A program made the translations under genes and the position numbers. The notes beneath the pieces are model-generated. The model ran no database searches. It worked only from the letters and a program-made list of their open reading frames with translations, and was not told where the DNA came from. From positions 1 to 6,595 of the forward strand of contig JAISLO010000069.1 in assembly GCA_031290815.1 (NCBI GenBank): 6,595 nt of DNA. Direction: 5' to 3'. The DNA comes from Synergistaceae bacterium (GTDB lineage Bacteria > Synergistota > Synergistia > Synergistales > Synergistaceae). How positions within the stretch are numbered: the stretch's first letter is position 1; the number at the start of each line of letters is the position of its first letter. This document shows, piece by piece, positions 6,283 through 6,595 of the stretch.

Positions 6283-6594
6283 TGGCATGGTGCCGCTGAG
6301 GACGAGCGCGCTTCCAACTACGAAACACCCCGCCGCCAGCCCTGCCACTAACGTCAGCGTGGCGCATCCGCCCGCCACTTTTTTAAGCTCTTCCTCGCTG
6401 AGTTCGTTTGCGCCGTCCAGGCCGGCTTCTTTGGCCAAGGCCGCGAAATCTTCCCTGGAGAACTCCAAGCCCAGTGATTTCGCGTAGGCTATCTGGCCGG
6501 CCATGTCCTCTATGCCTATTTCCTTCGCTTTTTTGTGGATTTCCGTGTCATTCGCGCACAGTTCACCGTATTTCTTCAAGTTTTCAACGCTCAT
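6274..6594 (-). CDS. Nif11-type RiPP precursor peptide with double-glycine leader
   Basis: Precursor peptide of 106 residues. The first ~52 residues match the Nif11 leader fold: an MSVENLKKYGELCAND start, then a helical charged segment and a GLEFSREDFAAL block. The leader ends in an acidic helix, ELSEEELKKVAGG, with the Gly-Gly cleavage site at residues 75-76. Cleavage there would leave a 30-residue core (77-106) that has no charged residue, is rich in Gly, Ala, Val and Leu, has Cys at core positions 1 and 14, Thr at 3, 5 and 26, Ser at 19 and 24, and ends in Pro-Gly-Trp. Nif11 leaders are known to feed many tailoring enzyme classes, and GG leaders are usually removed by a C39-peptidase transporter, none of which is seen here. 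The ATG sits one base from the right edge, so its ribosome binding site and promoter are outside. It is the first gene visible in the cluster and lies 132 nt upstream of the epimerase. The family is clear; the maturation chemistry is inferred from neighbours. Confidence 0.93.
   Translation of the reverse strand: MSVENLKKYGELCANDTEIHKKAKEIGIEDMAGQIAYAKSLGLEFSREDFAALAKEAGLDGANELSEEELKKVAGGCATLTLVAGLAAGCFVVGSALVLSGTMPGW
6277..6366 (-). other. Predicted core peptide (30 residues after the GG site)
   Basis: This is the coding segment for precursor residues 77-106, placed after the AGG of the leader. The core begins with CATLTLVAGL and ends GTMPGW. There are no charged residues, no Tyr, Asn or Gln, and a run of small and beta-branched residues with Gly at 9, 13, 18, 25 and 29. 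Epimerised peptides of this kind (the polytheonamide precursor, for example) are also rich in small and branched residues. Possible O-sulfation sites are limited to T3, T5, S19, S24 and T26 unless another enzyme adds a hydroxyl. The boundary is inferred from the GG rule and not proven. Confidence 0.75.
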
Positions 6595-6595
6595 T

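Overview
This window is one strand-coherent gene cluster read right to left (all genes on the minus strand). It looks like a RiPP (ribosomally made, post-translationally modified peptide) locus. In transcription order it holds: a Nif11-leader precursor peptide with a GG cleavage site (6594-6274); a PoyD-type radical SAM peptide epimerase (6141-4654); an uncharacterised 386-residue protein (4679-3519); a 728-residue fusion of an FAD amine-oxidase domain to an alpha/alpha-toroid terpene-cyclase-like domain (3522-1336); a PAPS-dependent sulfotransferase (1207-467); and the first 85 codons of cysD, the small subunit of sulfate adenylyltransferase (256 to beyond the left edge).

The middle three genes are tightly packed. 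The epimerase and the unknown gene overlap by 26 nt, and the unknown gene and the FAD fusion share an ATGA stop/start, so they are almost certainly co-transcribed and translationally coupled. Larger gaps precede the epimerase (132 nt), the sulfotransferase (128 nt, possibly with its own weak promoter) and cysD (210 nt, filled by an 84-bp inverted-repeat element with internal hairpins).

The inferred logic is this. The hydrophobic 30-residue core is made with a Nif11 leader, the epimerase converts some L-residues to D, and the unknown protein and the FAD/toroid fusion carry out further tailoring or recruitment. The sulfotransferase would add sulfate using PAPS, whose synthesis starts with the CysD-containing sulfate adenylyltransferase encoded just downstream. 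Acceptors, order and product are not shown by the sequence. No transporter, leader peptidase, lanthionine synthetase or YcaO protein lies in the window; such genes could lie outside it.

The organism is a moderately GC-rich bacterium with good Shine-Dalgarno sites and some use of TTG starts. The gene set and the GC-rich hairpin repeat would fit an anaerobe such as a synergistete, a sulfate-reducing deltaproteobacterium or a Negativicute, but I cannot place it firmly.
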